From: an uncultured Porphyromonas sp.
GTDB lineage: Bacteria; Bacteroidota; Bacteroidia; Bacteroidales; Porphyromonadaceae
DNA length: 64,000 nt
Direction: 5' to 3'
Assembly: GCF_902489635.1 (NCBI RefSeq)
Contig: NZ_CABUAN010000009.1
Coordinates: 6,595 to 70,594, forward strand
Both the position numbers and the translations under genes were made by a program. This document shows positions 32,087-40,639 of this stretch, in pieces. The notes below the pieces were generated by a model. It worked only from the letters and a program-made list of their open reading frames with translations, had not been told where the DNA came from and did not search any database. The stretch's first letter is position 1. Every line of letters starts with the position of its first letter.

Positions 32087-33295
32087 TTAGAGCTTTATGA
32101 TTTTATAGATGCCAGCAGGTGTAGTCACTACGGGCTTGCTACTACCCTGCCCTGTAGCTGGGTCGTAGCTGTAGAAGCCCAGACCGTCTTTAGCGTGTAT
32201 GCCGAAGTAGATCTTGCCGTTGTAGGCGATGGAGGCAAGAGCACTCCAGCCACTAGATCCAGGCAGTGGGAGTATCTTGCCCTTGCCACTCTTGAGGTCT
32301 AGCTCGTAGGGGACGAAGTCTTTGTTTTTGGTAAAGGTCTTGTCGTTGGGATCGACAACGAGCGAAGGCTTCTCCAGGAAGAAGTAGACCTTGCCCTGAT
32401 AGTAAGTCATCTTCATACCGTAAGAGGTGGGCTCTGCGCCATCAGCTTTGGTCACGGAGACGTAGTACTCCTTGTCAAAGTCGGTCTCGCCCTTTTTGAT
32501 CCGTAAGATACCCTCAGGCTTGCCAAACATGGCACTGCGAGGTCCTGAATAGAAGTATATGTTACCTGCTTCGTCGAGAATGGCACTGGTGTGTCCGACC
32601 ATACCAAGGCTCTGTACGCGAGCGTCCTTGATGACCTTCTCGACCTTGTCCGTGGCAACGTCTATGACGGCGACTGTGGCAGGCTCATCGTATAGCTCCA
32701 TCATAGACTTTGTCTGATTGAGACAGAGGAAGAGCTTGCCATCTCGCACGATACCAGTCCCAGCGTCGGGATCTTTGTCAGGAGCCTCAGCCTTGGGATC
32801 TGTAGCAGCATAGGGAGAGAGGTCTATCTCGCCCGTCTCTTGCATGGTGGAGGGGTTAAAGATGATGAGCTGACCACGGCTAGCGCAGGTCACGCCGTAA
32901 GCCTTCGTATCGCTGGCGAAGATGACCTCGATGACGTTGGGAGAGCCCTTGAAGGAGAGTGTGGCGACCTCCTTGAGCTTGCCCTCGCTCATCTGATACT
33001 TGCGCAGCGTCTGCTCGCCACCGTAGCCGAACATACTACCCGACATGGCGTAGATGTAGTCGCCGTACTTCTCTAGGAAGAGGTGCCCCACGGGGAGGGT
33101 CTGCGAATTGTCAAATGAGGTCTGCACGCCCTCTGCGAGGTCTGCTAGGGGGGTGATCTGGAAGGCATTCTCCACCTGAGAGGCGTAGATAAACTTGGCT
33201 TCCTGCGTCTGCGGAGTGTTTTCCTCCTTTTGGCAAGAGCTGAGTGTGACTAGCCCTAAGAGGGCTGTCAGGATTAGTAAGCTAAGATGCTTCAT
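32087..33295 (-). CDS. DUF4374 lipoprotein (XusB-like, candidate siderophore binder)
   Basis: A 402-residue lipoprotein; the start at 33295 gives leader KHLSLLILTALLGLVTLSSC with the lipid-bearing Cys in SSCQKEE. The rest reads as a beta-propeller of the DUF4374 type, with repeated blade motifs such as IYAMSGSMFGYGGEQTLRKY, GNIYFYSGPRSAMFG and NGKIYFGIHAKDGLGFYSYDPATG. From memory, DUF4374 includes Bacteroides thetaiotaomicron XusB, a surface lipoprotein that captures enterobactin beside its TonB receptor XusA. Here too it lies 39 bases downstream of a TonB-dependent receptor gene, so capture of an iron compound is the best inference. Confidence 0.82.
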   Translation of the reverse strand: MKHLSLLILTALLGLVTLSSCQKEENTPQTQEAKFIYASQVENAFQITPLADLAEGVQTSFDNSQTLPVGHLFLEKYGDYIYAMSGSMFGYGGEQTLRKYQMSEGKLKEVATLSFKGSPNVIEVIFASDTKAYGVTCASRGQLIIFNPSTMQETGEIDLSPYAATDPKAEAPDKDPDAGTGIVRDGKLFLCLNQTKSMMELYDEPATVAVIDVATDKVEKVIKDARVQSLGMVGHTSAILDEAGNIYFYSGPRSAMFGKPEGILRIKKGETDFDKEYYVSVTKADGAEPTSYGMKMTYYQGKVYFFLEKPSLVVDPNDKTFTKNKDFVPYELDLKSGKGKILPLPGSSGWSALASIAYNGKIYFGIHAKDGLGFYSYDPATGQGSSKPVVTTPAGIYKIIKL

Positions 33296-33334
33296 CGTTC
33301 TATTATTTATTAGGTTTATAATCATCTTGAGTAG

Positions 33335-35719
33335 TTAGAATGTGACCTGGAGCTTGGCACGTAGTGAGCGTGTCGGGAGCGGGTACTGATACTCTGCCCA
33401 TTGTCTTGTGTTGAAGAGGTTATTGACCTCAAGTGCTAGATGGTAATGCTGGAAGAGCGTGTACTGCACTCCTACGTTGAAGTTCCATCGGCGAGGTACC
33501 TGTAGTCGGCTCACCTTGCTCGCCTCCCACCCATAGCTAAAGGGTGCCGTGTACTCGCACGCTATAAAGCCCTCGCCATGATCATCGGAAAGGAGTAGCT
33601 GGTCGCCCTGTAGACGGATCTCCGCATTGCCAAAGAGGTAAGGCATGTTGGGTACACGATAGTTGTAGTGGAAGTTTTGACCGCCCCCAATCGCTGTCCT
33701 CATCTTGTCACGTGCATCTTGATAGGTGATGTTGGAGCGAATGGTCAGCCAGGGGAAGAGGTTGGCATAGAGCTCCGCCTCTACCCCAGCTATGCGAACC
33801 TGGCCGAAGTTTGTGTACTTCATGATAAGGCTCTCCATGGCTAGCTTGATCATATCCCTCACATTCATATAGTATCCGTTGAGGTCAATGCGGCAGTTGG
33901 GGTAGTCGTCAGGGTTGCAGAGCCAGTTGACGCCTAGGTTGAAGTTAAGGCTTCGCTCGGGGGCTAGCTTAGGCGAGGGGTAGATGAGTACGCCGTCACC
34001 GATGATCTCCTCGGCACGAGGGGTACGCATGGTGTATTGCGTAGAGCCTTTGAGCGTAAGATTGGGGAGAGCCTTGACAGAGATAGCCTCGCTACCGCCC
34101 CATACGGAGCGTGAGCTGGTGAGTGGAGCGTGATCCTGCTCGTAGATGGTGAAGCCTAGGGGAGATACTGAGGAGTAGAAGTAGACATGCTTGGCGCCCA
34201 GCTCATTGGTAATGCGCTCGTCCCATAGCTTCCACTCGTGTGTCAAACCTGATATGAGAGAGTGTATATACCCAGGGTAGCCACTCACAGCGAGCTTGGT
34301 ATACTTGCTAGCTAGCTCATCGTGGGGATCACGTCGGGCGAAGCGGTAGGAGATATTGCCTAGGAGACGATGAGCGGGCGACAGCTGGTAGCGCAGGTTT
34401 AGCTGCTCCTGTATGTTGATGAGCTGGTCATGTGAGTCATTGGGTGTGCTACCTATCTCGCCTTGACCGGAGCCACTGGGGAAGATGCGCCCAGCGAAGT
34501 CGTAGCAGTAGTGCGAGGTGTCCACGTGGTTCAGCAATTGGTACGCGACGATACTTGTCGAGCTTAGATAGAGCTTGTCGTCTAGTATGCTCTTTGCGAC
34601 TGATAGCGCACCCTGTAGGCTCGTCGTGTGGGTGTGGGCATGCTGGATGTTGTTTTGCAGATTGAGGACACCTCCCTGTATCTCCTGATAGGTGCGATCA
34701 GCACCTAGCGAGAGCGACAGATGGTCTATCCACGGCTTGTGCAGGGACAGGGACAGAGAGCCTCCATAGCTCGCATAGGTGTCATGATCTCGTCGTACCA
34801 CCAGTCCTTGCTCAAAGGGGGAGTCAAAGGTATAGTCATTGTCCGTGTAAAGCCCTTGGAGAGCAAGGGAAAGGTTCAGTCCGAGAGCGGGCAAGTACTT
34901 ATTGGCGCGCAAGCTCCCCTTGTGCGTATGGAAGGAGCCTACCTCATAGGAGGCGGTCAGATGGTCTTGTTGCTCATCGTGACGCAAGATTATATTGATC
35001 GCTCCGCCTAGACCCTCGCCACCGAGCCACGAGGGGATGATCCCCTTGTACACCTCTACATGATCTATCTGGTCTACAGCAAAGGCATCAAGACTAGTTT
35101 GATCAGAGCTCCCGATAGGTACCCCATTGACAAAGATAGCAATGCGCTTGCCGTCTAGACCTTGTATGATCATACGGGAAGTGCTACCGATGCCGCCCGT
35201 GCTGGTCACCTTGACACCCATAGAGCGGTTGAGGACCTCATTGAGCGAAGAGACCGTACCGTGCAGCTCTCGTGTGTCGATGACGGTGATGGACGAGGGG
35301 ATCTCACGCAGTCGCTGTGCCTCCCCCTTACCGTGAACGAAGACTGTGCCTAGCTCCGCCGTAGAGCTCGAGAGGAGGATACGCTGAGGAGCTTGGCTCG
35401 CCCGCTTGCTACTATAGCGGAGGATGTAGTCTTTGTAACCTACATAGCTTACCTTGATATGATATTCCCCCTTAGTCGGTAGAGACAAGGTGAAGGCACC
35501 AGTAGTATCCGTAGCTACCCCTTGATGTAGCTCCTCAACCCACAGTGAGGCACCGATGAGTGGCTCCTGTGACGTAGCGTCTAGCACCACACCGCTGTAG
35601 GTGCGTCGCCCGGGATTGCTCTGAGCAACGAGCGTGCAGAAGGTCGATGATAGTGCGACTAATATTAGGCTATATACCGTGCGACCTAGCCAAACGCGAT
35701 GATGCGAATAGATACTCAT
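33335..35719 (-). CDS. TonB-dependent receptor (XusA-like)
   Basis: A 794-residue outer-membrane receptor; the start at 35719 (MSIYSHHRVWLGRTVYSLILVALSS) gives a signal peptide and lies downstream of the -7 box. Domains: carboxypeptidase-like sandwich (about 38-115, YSGVVLDATSQEPLIGASLWVEEL), plug (about 135-245: LNEVLNRSMGVKV, MIIQGLDGKRIAIFVNGVPIG, IDHVEVYKGIIPSWLGGEGLGGAINII), then the barrel, ending LRAKLQVTF. Pairing with a DUF4374 lipoprotein points to siderophore or haem-type iron uptake. The gene has its own promoter and leads a three-gene operon. Confidence 0.9.
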   Translation of the reverse strand: MSIYSHHRVWLGRTVYSLILVALSSTFCTLVAQSNPGRRTYSGVVLDATSQEPLIGASLWVEELHQGVATDTTGAFTLSLPTKGEYHIKVSYVGYKDYILRYSSKRASQAPQRILLSSSTAELGTVFVHGKGEAQRLREIPSSITVIDTRELHGTVSSLNEVLNRSMGVKVTSTGGIGSTSRMIIQGLDGKRIAIFVNGVPIGSSDQTSLDAFAVDQIDHVEVYKGIIPSWLGGEGLGGAINIILRHDEQQDHLTASYEVGSFHTHKGSLRANKYLPALGLNLSLALQGLYTDNDYTFDSPFEQGLVVRRDHDTYASYGGSLSLSLHKPWIDHLSLSLGADRTYQEIQGGVLNLQNNIQHAHTHTTSLQGALSVAKSILDDKLYLSSTSIVAYQLLNHVDTSHYCYDFAGRIFPSGSGQGEIGSTPNDSHDQLINIQEQLNLRYQLSPAHRLLGNISYRFARRDPHDELASKYTKLAVSGYPGYIHSLISGLTHEWKLWDERITNELGAKHVYFYSSVSPLGFTIYEQDHAPLTSSRSVWGGSEAISVKALPNLTLKGSTQYTMRTPRAEEIIGDGVLIYPSPKLAPERSLNFNLGVNWLCNPDDYPNCRIDLNGYYMNVRDMIKLAMESLIMKYTNFGQVRIAGVEAELYANLFPWLTIRSNITYQDARDKMRTAIGGGQNFHYNYRVPNMPYLFGNAEIRLQGDQLLLSDDHGEGFIACEYTAPFSYGWEASKVSRLQVPRRWNFNVGVQYTLFQHYHLALEVNNLFNTRQWAEYQYPLPTRSLRAKLQVTF

Positions 35720-35751
35720 GCGTGTTGTAAACAAAACTTTATCTACACGCA

Positions 35752-35759
35752 AAGGTATT
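35752..35759 (-). promoter_or_regulatory. -7 box of the receptor operon
   Basis: On the minus strand TACCTTTG lies 32 bases ahead of the receptor ATG; a TTG 18 bases further upstream (35778-35780) could be the -33 element. Confidence 0.65.
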
Positions 35760-35870
35760 AGCTATTCTCCTCGTTTCCAATACCTAATGATGGGTAATCG
35801 TCGCGATCTGTCCGTTTTTACAAAGGGTCGCTCGTGAGATTTGCGGAGTCTAGGACCCGCTGAAATGTTT

Positions 35871-35933
35871 GCAGGCTACAGACTAATGTCGGGAGCTCTA
35901 GAGTGCCGAGCTCAACATGAGTCTGTAGCCTGC
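35871..35933. other. Long imperfect hairpin between prfC and the receptor operon
   Basis: Perfect 14-bp arms GCAGGCTACAGACT and AGTCTGTAGCCTGC enclose a 35-base loop that itself holds paired ATGT/ACAT and two GAGCTC palindromes. It lies 78 bases past prfC and could terminate prfC or belong to an unannotated RNA. Confidence 0.7.
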
Positions 35934-35949
35934 GATAGTATCTTTGCCT

Positions 35950-35973
35950 GGTCTATGAACGAGACCTTTTTTT
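35950..35973 (+). terminator. Plus-strand terminator with no plus-strand gene
   Basis: GGTCT-ATGAACG-AGACC followed by seven T on the plus strand. All neighbouring genes are on the minus strand, so either it ends a small plus-strand RNA or it is a chance structure with short stem. Confidence 0.45.
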
Positions 35974-36010
35974 GACCCTGATTAGGCAGCGGGTCGCGAG
36001 CAGAGATGCA

Positions 36011-37597
36011 TTAGAACTCGCTGGTGAAGTGGAAGCGGATGTGCGGGAAGTCTTGTTGAGCCATCTGCAGGATGTAGCTGCTCTCCGCTAGGTAGACGTC
36101 TCGACCAGCACTATCTAGAGCCATATACTGAGCTTTGCGACGCTTGAAGTTGGCCAGCTCCTCAGCATCGTCGCTCTCGATCCAGCATGCTTTGTAGAGG
36201 TGCAGCGGCTCCCAGCGACACTCGGCGCCATACTCGTGGAGCAGTCGATACTGGATCACCTCGAACTGAAGTTGACCGACGGTACCGATGATGCGTCTGC
36301 CGTTGAACTGATTGACAAAGAGCTGTGCTACGCCTTCGCCCATCAGTTGGTCGGTACCCTTGATGAGCTGCTTCTGCTTCATTGGATCCGCATTTTCGAT
36401 ATACTTAAAGAACTCAGGACTAAAGCTGGGAAGCCCCTTGAAGTGGAGCATTTCGCCTGACGTGAGGGTATCTCCGATGCGAAATAGACCCGTGTCGGGG
36501 AGTCCTACGATGTCGCCGGCATAAGCGTCATCGATGACCTCTTTCTTATTGGCCATAAAGGCGGTAGGAGAGGAGAAGCGGACCTGCTTGTCGAGGCGTG
36601 TGTGACGGTAGTAAGCGTTGCGCTCGAAGCGCCCTGAGCAGACCTTGACGAAGGCGATACAGCTGCGGTGGTTAGGATCCATATTAGCGTGGATCTTGAA
36701 GACGAAGCCAGTAAAGCTCTCTTCGTAAGGACTTACCTCTCTCTCCTCGGCCTGTACGGGCTGGGGTGAGGGTGCGATACGTACGAAGGTGTCTAGTAGC
36801 TCACGCACGCCAAAGGTATTGAGCGCTGAGCCGAAGAAGACGGGTGCCTGCTCACCAGCAAGATAAGCGTCGTGGTCGAACGTGGGGTAGACGCCCTCGA
36901 CCATCTCGACCTCCTCGGCGAGCCGCTCGGCAGCTGCGGAGCCGATATGCTGTACGAGGTCTGGCGAGTCGAGACTCTCGATATGGTGGATGTCCTCAAC
37001 AACATGCTGTTTATTGGGCGTAAAGAGGTTGAGCTCGTGGTCGAAGATGTTGTACACGCCCTTGAAGCGATCTCCCATGCCTATGGGCCAAACCATCGGT
37101 GTAGTCACGACGCCGAGCTCTCGCTCTACCTCGTCGAGCAGGTCGAAGGGGTCTAGTCCCTCGCGGTCGAGCTTGTTGATGAAGACGATGACGGGTGTGT
37201 GGCGCATACGGCATACCTCCATGAGGCGACGCGTCTGCTGCTCGACACCCTTGGCGTGGTCGATGACGATGATGACGCTATCCACAGCGGTGAGTGTGCG
37301 GTAGGTGTCTTCGGCGAAGTCTTGGTGACCTGGCGTGTCGAGGATGTTGACTTTGTAGTCCTTATAGTTGAAGCCCATGACACTGGTTGCCACGGAGATA
37401 CCACGCTGACGCTCTATCTCCATAAAGTCACTAGTAGCACTCTTCTTGATCTTGTTGCTCTTGACGGCTCCAGCTACGTGGATGGCGCCTCCGTAGAGGA
37501 GGAGCTTCTCGGTGAGGGTTGTTTTACCCGCATCTGGGTGCGCTATGACGGCAAAAGTGCGACGACTGCTTATTTCTTTTTCTAAAGGGGTGGACAT
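36011..37597 (-). CDS. prfC: Peptide chain release factor 3
   Basis: A 528-residue translational GTPase of the RF3 family, starting at MSTPLEKEISSRRTFAVIAHPDAGKTTL. It removes RF1/RF2 from the ribosome after peptide release. GTPase motifs are complete: G1 AHPDAGKTT, G3 DTPGHQDF, G4 NKLDRE. The segment MEIERQRGISVATSVMGF is switch I, and domain II-III features (FKIHANMDPNHRSCIAFVKVCSGRFERN) match RF3 rather than EF-G. It starts 10 bases after the DegT-like gene, so the two are co-transcribed. Confidence 0.96.
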   Translation of the reverse strand: MSTPLEKEISSRRTFAVIAHPDAGKTTLTEKLLLYGGAIHVAGAVKSNKIKKSATSDFMEIERQRGISVATSVMGFNYKDYKVNILDTPGHQDFAEDTYRTLTAVDSVIIVIDHAKGVEQQTRRLMEVCRMRHTPVIVFINKLDREGLDPFDLLDEVERELGVVTTPMVWPIGMGDRFKGVYNIFDHELNLFTPNKQHVVEDIHHIESLDSPDLVQHIGSAAAERLAEEVEMVEGVYPTFDHDAYLAGEQAPVFFGSALNTFGVRELLDTFVRIAPSPQPVQAEEREVSPYEESFTGFVFKIHANMDPNHRSCIAFVKVCSGRFERNAYYRHTRLDKQVRFSSPTAFMANKKEVIDDAYAGDIVGLPDTGLFRIGDTLTSGEMLHFKGLPSFSPEFFKYIENADPMKQKQLIKGTDQLMGEGVAQLFVNQFNGRRIIGTVGQLQFEVIQYRLLHEYGAECRWEPLHLYKACWIESDDAEELANFKRRKAQYMALDSAGRDVYLAESSYILQMAQQDFPHIRFHFTSEF

Positions 37598-37607
37598 CGT
37601 AAGATGA

Positions 37608-38762
37608 TTAGCTATTGTACTTGTAAACGAGCTGACGGATGACCTCGACAACCTCTAGGGTGCGGGCGCCTGTCAGCGTGCTATCGTTGGGCAGGTAGAG
37701 CAGATCGGGTGCCATGCTCTGCGCTACGCCGCTGACTACACTGCTGTAGGACTGAAGTGCGGGCAGCTCGCTGAGACTCTCTAGTGGCGGTAGGAGCGGA
37801 ACGAACTGCTCCTCCTGCAGCGCTCGTCCGAGCTCGTGACGAGAGAAGTGAAGCATCGTGGGCTCGATATGTATCGGCTGACTACTATAATTAGGTCGAT
37901 AGCTGTGCGGTGCGTCATCTGGCCAGCTTAGATAGCGAAGGCCGAAGGCTTGCGTGAGGTACTTGCGGTAGAGCTTAGCCATGAGACGCTTTTTCTCTAT
38001 GGCCTCTTTAAGTTGTGCTAGCTGAGGTAGTAAGACTGCCGCCTGCAGAGGGGCTAGCGGATAGGGGCGTAACCAAGCTTCGATCGAGAGCTTCTCCTGA
38101 GCACTCCAACTGTGATAAGGTGCATCGATGGAGAGACTGCGGTTTTCGGACCAACTAAGCGCGCCGGCCATGCCAGCCTGTATGATCTCGCCCGTGGAGA
38201 AGGAGAAGAAAGAGAGCTGCCCCCAGGTACCACATGCTCGCTCATCGATAGAACTCCCAAGCGCCTGCGAGCAGTCCTCGATGATGGTCATATTGTACCG
38301 TTGCGCCACTTCGCAGAGGAGCTCCATATTGGCGGGGATGCCGTGAGCATGCGCCACGATGATGGCACGGGGTAGGGGAGTGCCCGCATTGGTCATACGC
38401 TCGAGATGCTTGCCGAGGAGGAGCGGATCCATCGCCATGTTGAAGGAGGTGACCTCGACAAAGATCGGACGCAACCGCATCGCGAGCAAACAGTCGACAT
38501 ACTCCTTGCGCCAGTAAGCTGGTACAAAAAGAGACTCGCCCTCTCGCAACTGTAACATGCGGAGTGCGGCGGTAAGTGCTACTTGTGGCGAAGAGGTCAG
38601 ATGGATGGTGCGCTCGACACCCAACAAACGGCGCAATGCTTGCTCAAATCCCGTACAAAGTCCCGAGTCGGTCAGAAAATCGTCAGGAATTTGCGCTTTG
38701 ATAGCCTCTTGTGATGGGTAAACACCCTGATAGTTAAGCTGTTCTGTCGATATTGGAGGCAT
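37608..38762 (-). CDS. DegT/DnrJ-family protein lacking the PLP lysine
   Basis: A 384-residue protein with the fold-type I aminotransferase pattern of the DegT/DnrJ/EryC1/StrS family. VYPSQEAIKAQI, LTSSPQVALTAALRML and IIEDCSQALGSS (Asp163, Gln166) are typical. In the lysine motif, FSF-x-x-G-K of sugar aminotransferases aligns with FSFSTGEIIQAGMAG here, placing Glu192 where the PLP-binding Lys should be. It may therefore be a non-transaminating or dehydratase-like member, or a non-enzyme. No sugar-nucleotide genes are adjacent; prfC follows by 10 bases. Confidence 0.75.
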   Translation of the reverse strand: MPPISTEQLNYQGVYPSQEAIKAQIPDDFLTDSGLCTGFEQALRRLLGVERTIHLTSSPQVALTAALRMLQLREGESLFVPAYWRKEYVDCLLAMRLRPIFVEVTSFNMAMDPLLLGKHLERMTNAGTPLPRAIIVAHAHGIPANMELLCEVAQRYNMTIIEDCSQALGSSIDERACGTWGQLSFFSFSTGEIIQAGMAGALSWSENRSLSIDAPYHSWSAQEKLSIEAWLRPYPLAPLQAAVLLPQLAQLKEAIEKKRLMAKLYRKYLTQAFGLRYLSWPDDAPHSYRPNYSSQPIHIEPTMLHFSRHELGRALQEEQFVPLLPPLESLSELPALQSYSSVVSGVAQSMAPDLLYLPNDSTLTGARTLEVVEVIRQLVYKYNS

Positions 38763-38846
38763 CTTCTATAGTTTCTCGTTTTGGCTAGTTTCGGGCCGTT
38801 TGGCTCTTTTGTTGCTCTCTTTAGCTTTGCGTTGAGGAGATTTGGT

Positions 38847-38898
38847 AAAAAGCTATGCCCCTCTCCACTTTCATCGGTGTGGCGGGGCATAGCTTTTT
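38847..38898. terminator. Bidirectional terminator
   Basis: Perfect 15-bp arms AAAAAGCTATGCCCC and GGGGCATAGCTTTTT. The T-run on each strand makes it usable in both directions; in practice it ends the mnmG-to-deoC transcript on the minus strand. Confidence 0.9.
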
Positions 38899-38909
38899 AA
38901 TTTGTCTCT

Positions 38910-39776
38910 TTATCCCTCGATCGCCTTGAGGAGATTTTTGCCAAGACTGCTAGCACCTAGACGGAAGAGCTCAGGGGTGAGCCACTCCTCGCCAAGGATC
39001 TCCTTGACGATGCAGTAATACTTGACCACGTCCTCTGGCGTGCGGACACCACCGCTGGCCTTGAAGCCTCGACGCTCGCCGTGTAGCTCGTAATACTTGC
39101 GTAGCGTCTGGCACATAACGTAAGCGGCCTCGAGTGAAGCGCCTGGATACTCCTTGCCTGTGGAGGTCTTGATGAAGTCTGCGCCTGAGTAGAGCGACAG
39201 GATCGATGCGATCTGTATCTGTCGTGGATCAGCGAGCAGACCGGACTCGATGATCACCTTGAGATGCGCTCCACGAGCGGCATCCTTAAGCTCCTCGATC
39301 TCGGTGCATACGCCGTCGTAGTCCTCTGAGAGGAAGCGGTTTAGGTTGAGGACAACGTCTACTTCGTTGGCTCCCTCGGCGACAGCCATAGAGACCTCAG
39401 CGACTTTGATCTCTGGGAAGGTTTGGCTAGCGGGAAAGCCTGCAGCTACCGATGCGATGCGTACATCGGGACAGGTGAGCGTAGCCTTGACAGTAGGCAC
39501 CAGAGCGGGATAGACGCAGATGGCGGCTACGTTGGGGATGTCGGGATGGGTTGTCTCAAAGTCGTTGACTCCAGCGACCATCTTGGTGACGCTCTCATCT
39601 GTATCACCTCCCATCAGTGTGGTTAGGTCGATACAGCTGTAGAGTAGCTTGAGGACCTCTGGTGTGTAGCACTCCTTATAGTGCTTGTCGATGATCGCTT
39701 GTACCTTGGCGGTAACATCTCCCTCGATAGGTTCGTAGAGCGAGATTGCTTTATGGTATTTGTCTATCTGATGCAT
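38910..39776 (-). CDS. deoC: Deoxyribose-phosphate aldolase
   Basis: A 288-residue class I aldolase that splits 2-deoxyribose 5-phosphate into glyceraldehyde 3-phosphate and acetaldehyde. The Schiff-base Lys is in GADFIKTSTGKEYPGASLEA; a second conserved Lys is in GFKASGGVRTPED. The segment VAAICVYPALVPTVKATL and NEVDVVLNLNRFLSEDYDGV complete the family pattern. It is longer than E. coli DeoC at the N-terminus, as is usual for the Bacteroidota form. It is the last gene of the mnmG-uvrC-dtd-mazG-deoC set. Confidence 0.95.
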   Translation of the reverse strand: MHQIDKYHKAISLYEPIEGDVTAKVQAIIDKHYKECYTPEVLKLLYSCIDLTTLMGGDTDESVTKMVAGVNDFETTHPDIPNVAAICVYPALVPTVKATLTCPDVRIASVAAGFPASQTFPEIKVAEVSMAVAEGANEVDVVLNLNRFLSEDYDGVCTEIEELKDAARGAHLKVIIESGLLADPRQIQIASILSLYSGADFIKTSTGKEYPGASLEAAYVMCQTLRKYYELHGERRGFKASGGVRTPEDVVKYYCIVKEILGEEWLTPELFRLGASSLGKNLLKAIEG

Positions 39777-39800
39777 CAGTTTCTATTGTTTGAAGGTTTA

Positions 39801-40175
39801 TTATTCTGTTGTATCTGCTTGCTTAGAGCGTAACTTGTCGTTATTTAGATGTCGGGTTGCGTCGCGCTTTGTCTTCTTCTGGAGGTTCTTTTCAAGTGCC
39901 TCTTGTAGGTTGACTTCGCACTGGTTGGCAATGCAGGTGAGTACCCAGAGCAGGTCTGCCAGCTCGTCCGCAAGGTCGAGATGATCGGACGCTTTGGCAC
40001 TCTGCTCGCCATAGAGCCGTGCCATAACGCGTGCCACCTCGCCCGTCTCCTCCGTGAGGATCGCCATATTGGTCAGCGGGTCGAAGTAGCGCACACCGTA
40101 GGTGCGTATCCACTTGTCGACCAGCTGCTGCAGCTCGTCTAGCGTCGTCCCTTTTACTTTGTTTGTAGCGTCCAT
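39801..40175 (-). CDS. MazG-like nucleotide pyrophosphohydrolase
   Basis: A 124-residue single-domain MazG-like protein. The Mg-binding helices are visible: AILTEETGEVARVMARL (ExxE motif) and DLADELADLLWVLTCIANQ (ExxD motif). It hydrolyses nucleoside triphosphates to monophosphate and pyrophosphate, probably cleaning non-standard nucleotides. The C-terminus is Lys-rich. It shares one base with the dtd stop (TAATG), indicating coupled translation. Confidence 0.9.
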   Translation of the reverse strand: MDATNKVKGTTLDELQQLVDKWIRTYGVRYFDPLTNMAILTEETGEVARVMARLYGEQSAKASDHLDLADELADLLWVLTCIANQCEVNLQEALEKNLQKKTKRDATRHLNNDKLRSKQADTTE

Positions 40176-40627
40176 TAGAGCGTGTCGGTGTCTAAGATTA
40201 TGGTCACAGGTCCGTCATTATGTATCTCTACCTGCATATCGGCTCCAAATTTACCGGTTTTAATTGAATCTACGCCCATAATGAGACGCATCTTAGCGAC
40301 AAACTGCTCGTAGAGCGGCTCCGAAACCTCACCCTTGGCAGCCTCGATATAGCTCGGACGGTTGCCTTTGCGGCAGTTTGCCATGAGCGTAAACTGGCTC
40401 ACGACAAGCGCTTCGCCACCAATGTCCAGCAGTGAACGATTCATCACGCCCTCCTCATCGTCGAAGATGCGTAGCTTGCACACCTTCTGGCAGAGCTTCT
40501 CGATCTGCTCGGGGCCATCTTCGTAGCCGACGCCGAGGAGTAGGACGATGCCTTGCTGGATGCTCCCGACGCAGTTGCCGTCGATCGACACAGAAGCGTG
40601 GGTGACTCGCTGTAAAAGTGCTTTCAT
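40175..40627 (-). CDS. dtd: D-aminoacyl-tRNA deacylase
   Basis: A 150-residue Dtd with the full family pattern: LLQRVTHASVSIDG at the N-terminus, SQFTLMANCRKGNRPSY with the active-site Thr, and the C-terminal NDGPVTIILDT Gly-cis-Pro loop. It removes D-amino acids mischarged to tRNA. It is 12 bases after uvrC and overlaps the MazG-like gene by one base. Confidence 0.96.
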   Translation of the reverse strand: MKALLQRVTHASVSIDGNCVGSIQQGIVLLLGVGYEDGPEQIEKLCQKVCKLRIFDDEEGVMNRSLLDIGGEALVVSQFTLMANCRKGNRPSYIEAAKGEVSEPLYEQFVAKMRLIMGVDSIKTGKFGADMQVEIHNDGPVTIILDTDTL

Positions 40628-40639
40628 ACTGTTTCTTCT

